Shown here one piece after another: positions 4,891 to 6,385 of a DNA stretch of 6,385 nucleotides (the first letter of the stretch is position 1; each line of letters opens with the position of its first letter). The position numbers were made by a program, and so were the translations under genes. The notes beneath the pieces are model-generated. The model worked only from the letters and a program-made list of their open reading frames with translations. It made no database searches and was not told the origin of the DNA. This DNA is from Gammaproteobacteria bacterium (GTDB lineage Bacteria; Pseudomonadota; Gammaproteobacteria; UBA6429; Thiohalophilaceae): assembly GCA_024639445.1 (NCBI GenBank), contig JAHEIJ010000131.1, positions 1 through 6,385 on the forward strand, written 5' to 3'.

Positions 4891-5733
4891 ATGGGGCAAG
4901 TCAATGACATATATGAGTTTGTCGATGAATGGCAAGCCGGCCACTACTCAAAAAAAATACTGATAGAAGGCGACTCGTGGGTTTCTCACCCATTCCCAGG
5001 GGTATCGAATCTTTCCTCGCAACTAGAACAATTCAACTCAAATGAGTATTTGGTGCTAAATATTTCTGAACCCGGTGATGAGGCGAGTTCTATTTTCAAG
5101 GCGCGGGGTAAACAAATGAAGCGCTTGAAAAAATTACTATCAACAGAGCAATGGGGTGAGGATTTTGATTTAATATTCTTGAGTGCTGCGGGAAATGATA
5201 TTGTCGGGCCTGAAATTATAGAATGCGGTTACGTCCTGAATAAGAGACATTTTCCAGGGCTTTTCGGCAAAGAGCTGTTGACGACCAGTTTTTATTCCAT
5301 GTTAAGTGAGGTTGTCAAAGGATATGCGCGATTTCTCGATATGCGCAATAATGCCATTCTCAATATAGATACACCTGTAATAACGCATGTTTATAGCTAT
5401 CTGCGACCAAGAGAAGTTGGCACGCATATTGGCCCCGCTATGTTTAACAAAGGATGGATAAAAGTTTATCTTAGACATCAAGGGATTAATGACGAGGATG
5501 AACAATATGACATTGTTCAAGAAATGCTTGATGCGTTTTATCGGCGCATGAAGAAGCTGGAATCCAGTTATCCAATGTTCCTCGTTGTAGATACCCGCAA
5601 GGTATTGTTGAAACAGGGTATTCCAGACTTAACTTACTGGTTTGATGAGATCCACCCAAATACCCGAGGTTTTAAGAAGCTTGCGAAGCAGATACGTAAG
5701 GAAGCACTGAATGCGGGATTGTGGTTTCTGTAA
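4891..5733 (+). CDS. SGNH/GDSL-type hydrolase, cytoplasmic, substrate unknown
   Basis: The 280-residue protein shows the four SGNH blocks. Block I is IEGDSW (25-30) with the likely nucleophile Ser29. Block II is Gly62 in SEPGDEA. Block III is AAGNDIVG (99-106) with Asn102. Block V is DEIHPNTRGF (252-261) with Asp252 and His255. Members are esterases, lipases, acyl hydrolases or carbohydrate acetyl-esterases using a Ser-His(-Asp) mechanism; the substrate cannot be read from the sequence. There is no signal peptide or membrane segment, so the enzyme is probably cytoplasmic, unlike many secreted family members. AGGAG (4878-4882) lies eight bases before the ATG; the frame is open upstream to a TAG at 4810 but has no better start. 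sixA follows after 16 bases, indicating cotranscription. The gene is AT-richer than ybiT or rhlE (many AAA, ATA and TTA codons), a hint of separate acquisition. Confidence 0.8.
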   Translation: MGQVNDIYEFVDEWQAGHYSKKILIEGDSWVSHPFPGVSNLSSQLEQFNSNEYLVLNISEPGDEASSIFKARGKQMKRLKKLLSTEQWGEDFDLIFLSAAGNDIVGPEIIECGYVLNKRHFPGLFGKELLTTSFYSMLSEVVKGYARFLDMRNNAILNIDTPVITHVYSYLRPREVGTHIGPAMFNKGWIKVYLRHQGINDEDEQYDIVQEMLDAFYRRMKKLESSYPMFLVVDTRKVLLKQGIPDLTYWFDEIHPNTRGFKKLAKQIRKEALNAGLWFL

Positions 5734-5749
5734 CTAAAGGATTGTAGAA

Positions 5750-6214
5750 ATGAAACTTTATCTCGTACAGCATGGTGAAGCTTGTGCAAAAGAAATCAAC
5801 CCTGATCGGCCCTTAACAGATCAAGGAAAGGCAGATATTGAACGGCTTGCCGCATTCTTCAAGCAGGCGGGGATTCAGGTCGAGCGAGTGATCCACAGCG
5901 GTAAGCTTCGTGCCGAGCAGACAGCCGAGCGTCTTGCGAAGGTGACTGCATCCGGGATGGAACTGGAAACCAGCGGTCTCATCAATCCCAACGATAATCC
6001 CAAAGCTTTTGACTGGCAAAGTGAAAGCTGGAACAGGGATACACTCATCGTCGGTCATCTGCCGTTTATGGCCAAACTGGTTTCGCACTTGATTACTGAA
6101 GATGAAAACAGGCTCATCATTGCTTTTCAGCCGGGGAGCGCCATTTGTCTTGAACACAATGACGATGCGCACTGGCAAATTAATTGGATGATCAGGCCGG
6201 AACTACTCAATTAG
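5750..6214 (+). CDS. sixA: SixA-type phosphohistidine phosphatase (histidine phosphatase superfamily)
   Basis: The 154-residue protein has the small SixA layout (E. coli SixA is about 161 residues). The N-terminal catalytic motif is VQHGEA (6-11) with nucleophile His8, then DRPLTDQG (19-26), Arg54 in KLRAEQTAERL (52-62), and the second active-site histidine His103 in VGHLPF (101-106). Position 7 is Gln where the superfamily usually has Arg (RHG); I recall other SixA-like proteins with QHG, so this is probably a subfamily trait rather than loss of function. SixA removes phosphate from histidine of signalling or phosphotransfer proteins; in E. coli the targets named are ArcB and the nitrogen PTS protein NPr. 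No such partner is encoded here. AAAGGA (5736-5741) lies eight bases before the ATG, and the gap to the hydrolase gene is 16 bases. No clear terminator follows the TAG. Confidence 0.85.
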   Translation: MKLYLVQHGEACAKEINPDRPLTDQGKADIERLAAFFKQAGIQVERVIHSGKLRAEQTAERLAKVTASGMELETSGLINPNDNPKAFDWQSESWNRDTLIVGHLPFMAKLVSHLITEDENRLIIAFQPGSAICLEHNDDAHWQINWMIRPELLN

Positions 6215-6385
6215 GGAGAAACAAATCCTGCCTGACGCCATATTACGCTTCTATGTTTCAGGGCTGGTTGCCACTGCAAAATATTCCCTCTGACAGGGCG
6301 AGAATAAAAGGTACCGTTCGTTCTAATCAAGTGCTAATGCAAGCTATTGTTTGTAATGATATTTAGCTAGCCTGTTAATTCTGGA
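6215..6385. other. Intergenic end of the window, no gene seen
   Basis: I see no credible gene or RNA in these 171 bases; a short plus-strand frame starting inside sixA and running to 6366 has no ribosome binding site and looks random. A weak nested inverted repeat is present: TATTC (6282-6286) with GAATA (6302-6306), and CCCT (6286-6289) with AGGG (6295-6298), sharing one base. It has no T-tract and may be chance. Confidence 0.3.

Noticed and set aside
2023..6378. Similar 13-mers GCTAGCCTG(C/T)TAA at 2023-2035 and 6366-6378, as a possible dispersed repeat
   Set aside because: Only nine bases match without interruption and the flanks differ; matches of this size are expected by chance in a window of this length.

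Overview
The window looks like chromosomal DNA of a gammaproteobacterium of moderate GC content. The evidence is close, near full-length resemblance (judged from memory of the E. coli proteins) of two housekeeping products to YbiT and RhlE, plus a CspA/CspE-type cold-shock protein and clusters of short extragenic palindromes. Species cannot be assigned from this sequence.

Layout. Positions 3-164 hold the 3' end of a GC-rich reading frame that enters from outside the window; its product is not recognised. Next comes a short intergenic stretch with a perfect 11+1+11 palindrome. The minus strand then carries ybiT (ABC-F ATPase, TTG start, 287-1918) and, separated by 178 bases with its own likely promoter, a two-gene unit: rhlE (DEAD-box RNA helicase, 2378-3673) followed 26 bases later by an 84-residue unrecognised protein (2097-2351). 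A 534-base gap separates rhlE from a divergently transcribed cold-shock protein gene (4208-4408), which ends in a textbook intrinsic terminator (4436-4469). Positions about 4485-4690 are a cluster of short palindromes with two copies of a roughly 27-base unit. A promoter-like pair at 4712-4739 then precedes a plus-strand two-gene unit: an SGNH/GDSL-type hydrolase without a signal peptide (4891-5733) and, 16 bases later, a SixA-type histidine phosphatase (5750-6214). Nothing is recognisable in the last 170 bases.

How the genes fit together. The middle is an RNA and translation neighbourhood: a ribosome-associated ABC-F ATPase, an RNA helicase, a small basic-tailed companion of the helicase, and a cold-shock RNA chaperone facing away from the helicase. 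The right-hand hydrolase/phosphatase pair is a separate transcription unit of unknown purpose.

The most interesting non-coding signal is in the csp leader. Bases 4148-4157 are perfectly complementary to 4196-4205, which contain the Shine-Dalgarno sequence, so the mRNA could fold its own ribosome binding site away. I found no clear evidence of a wholly new system such as a defence island, CRISPR array or complete mobile element. The hydrolase/SixA pair and the small rhlE companion are the least explained genes.
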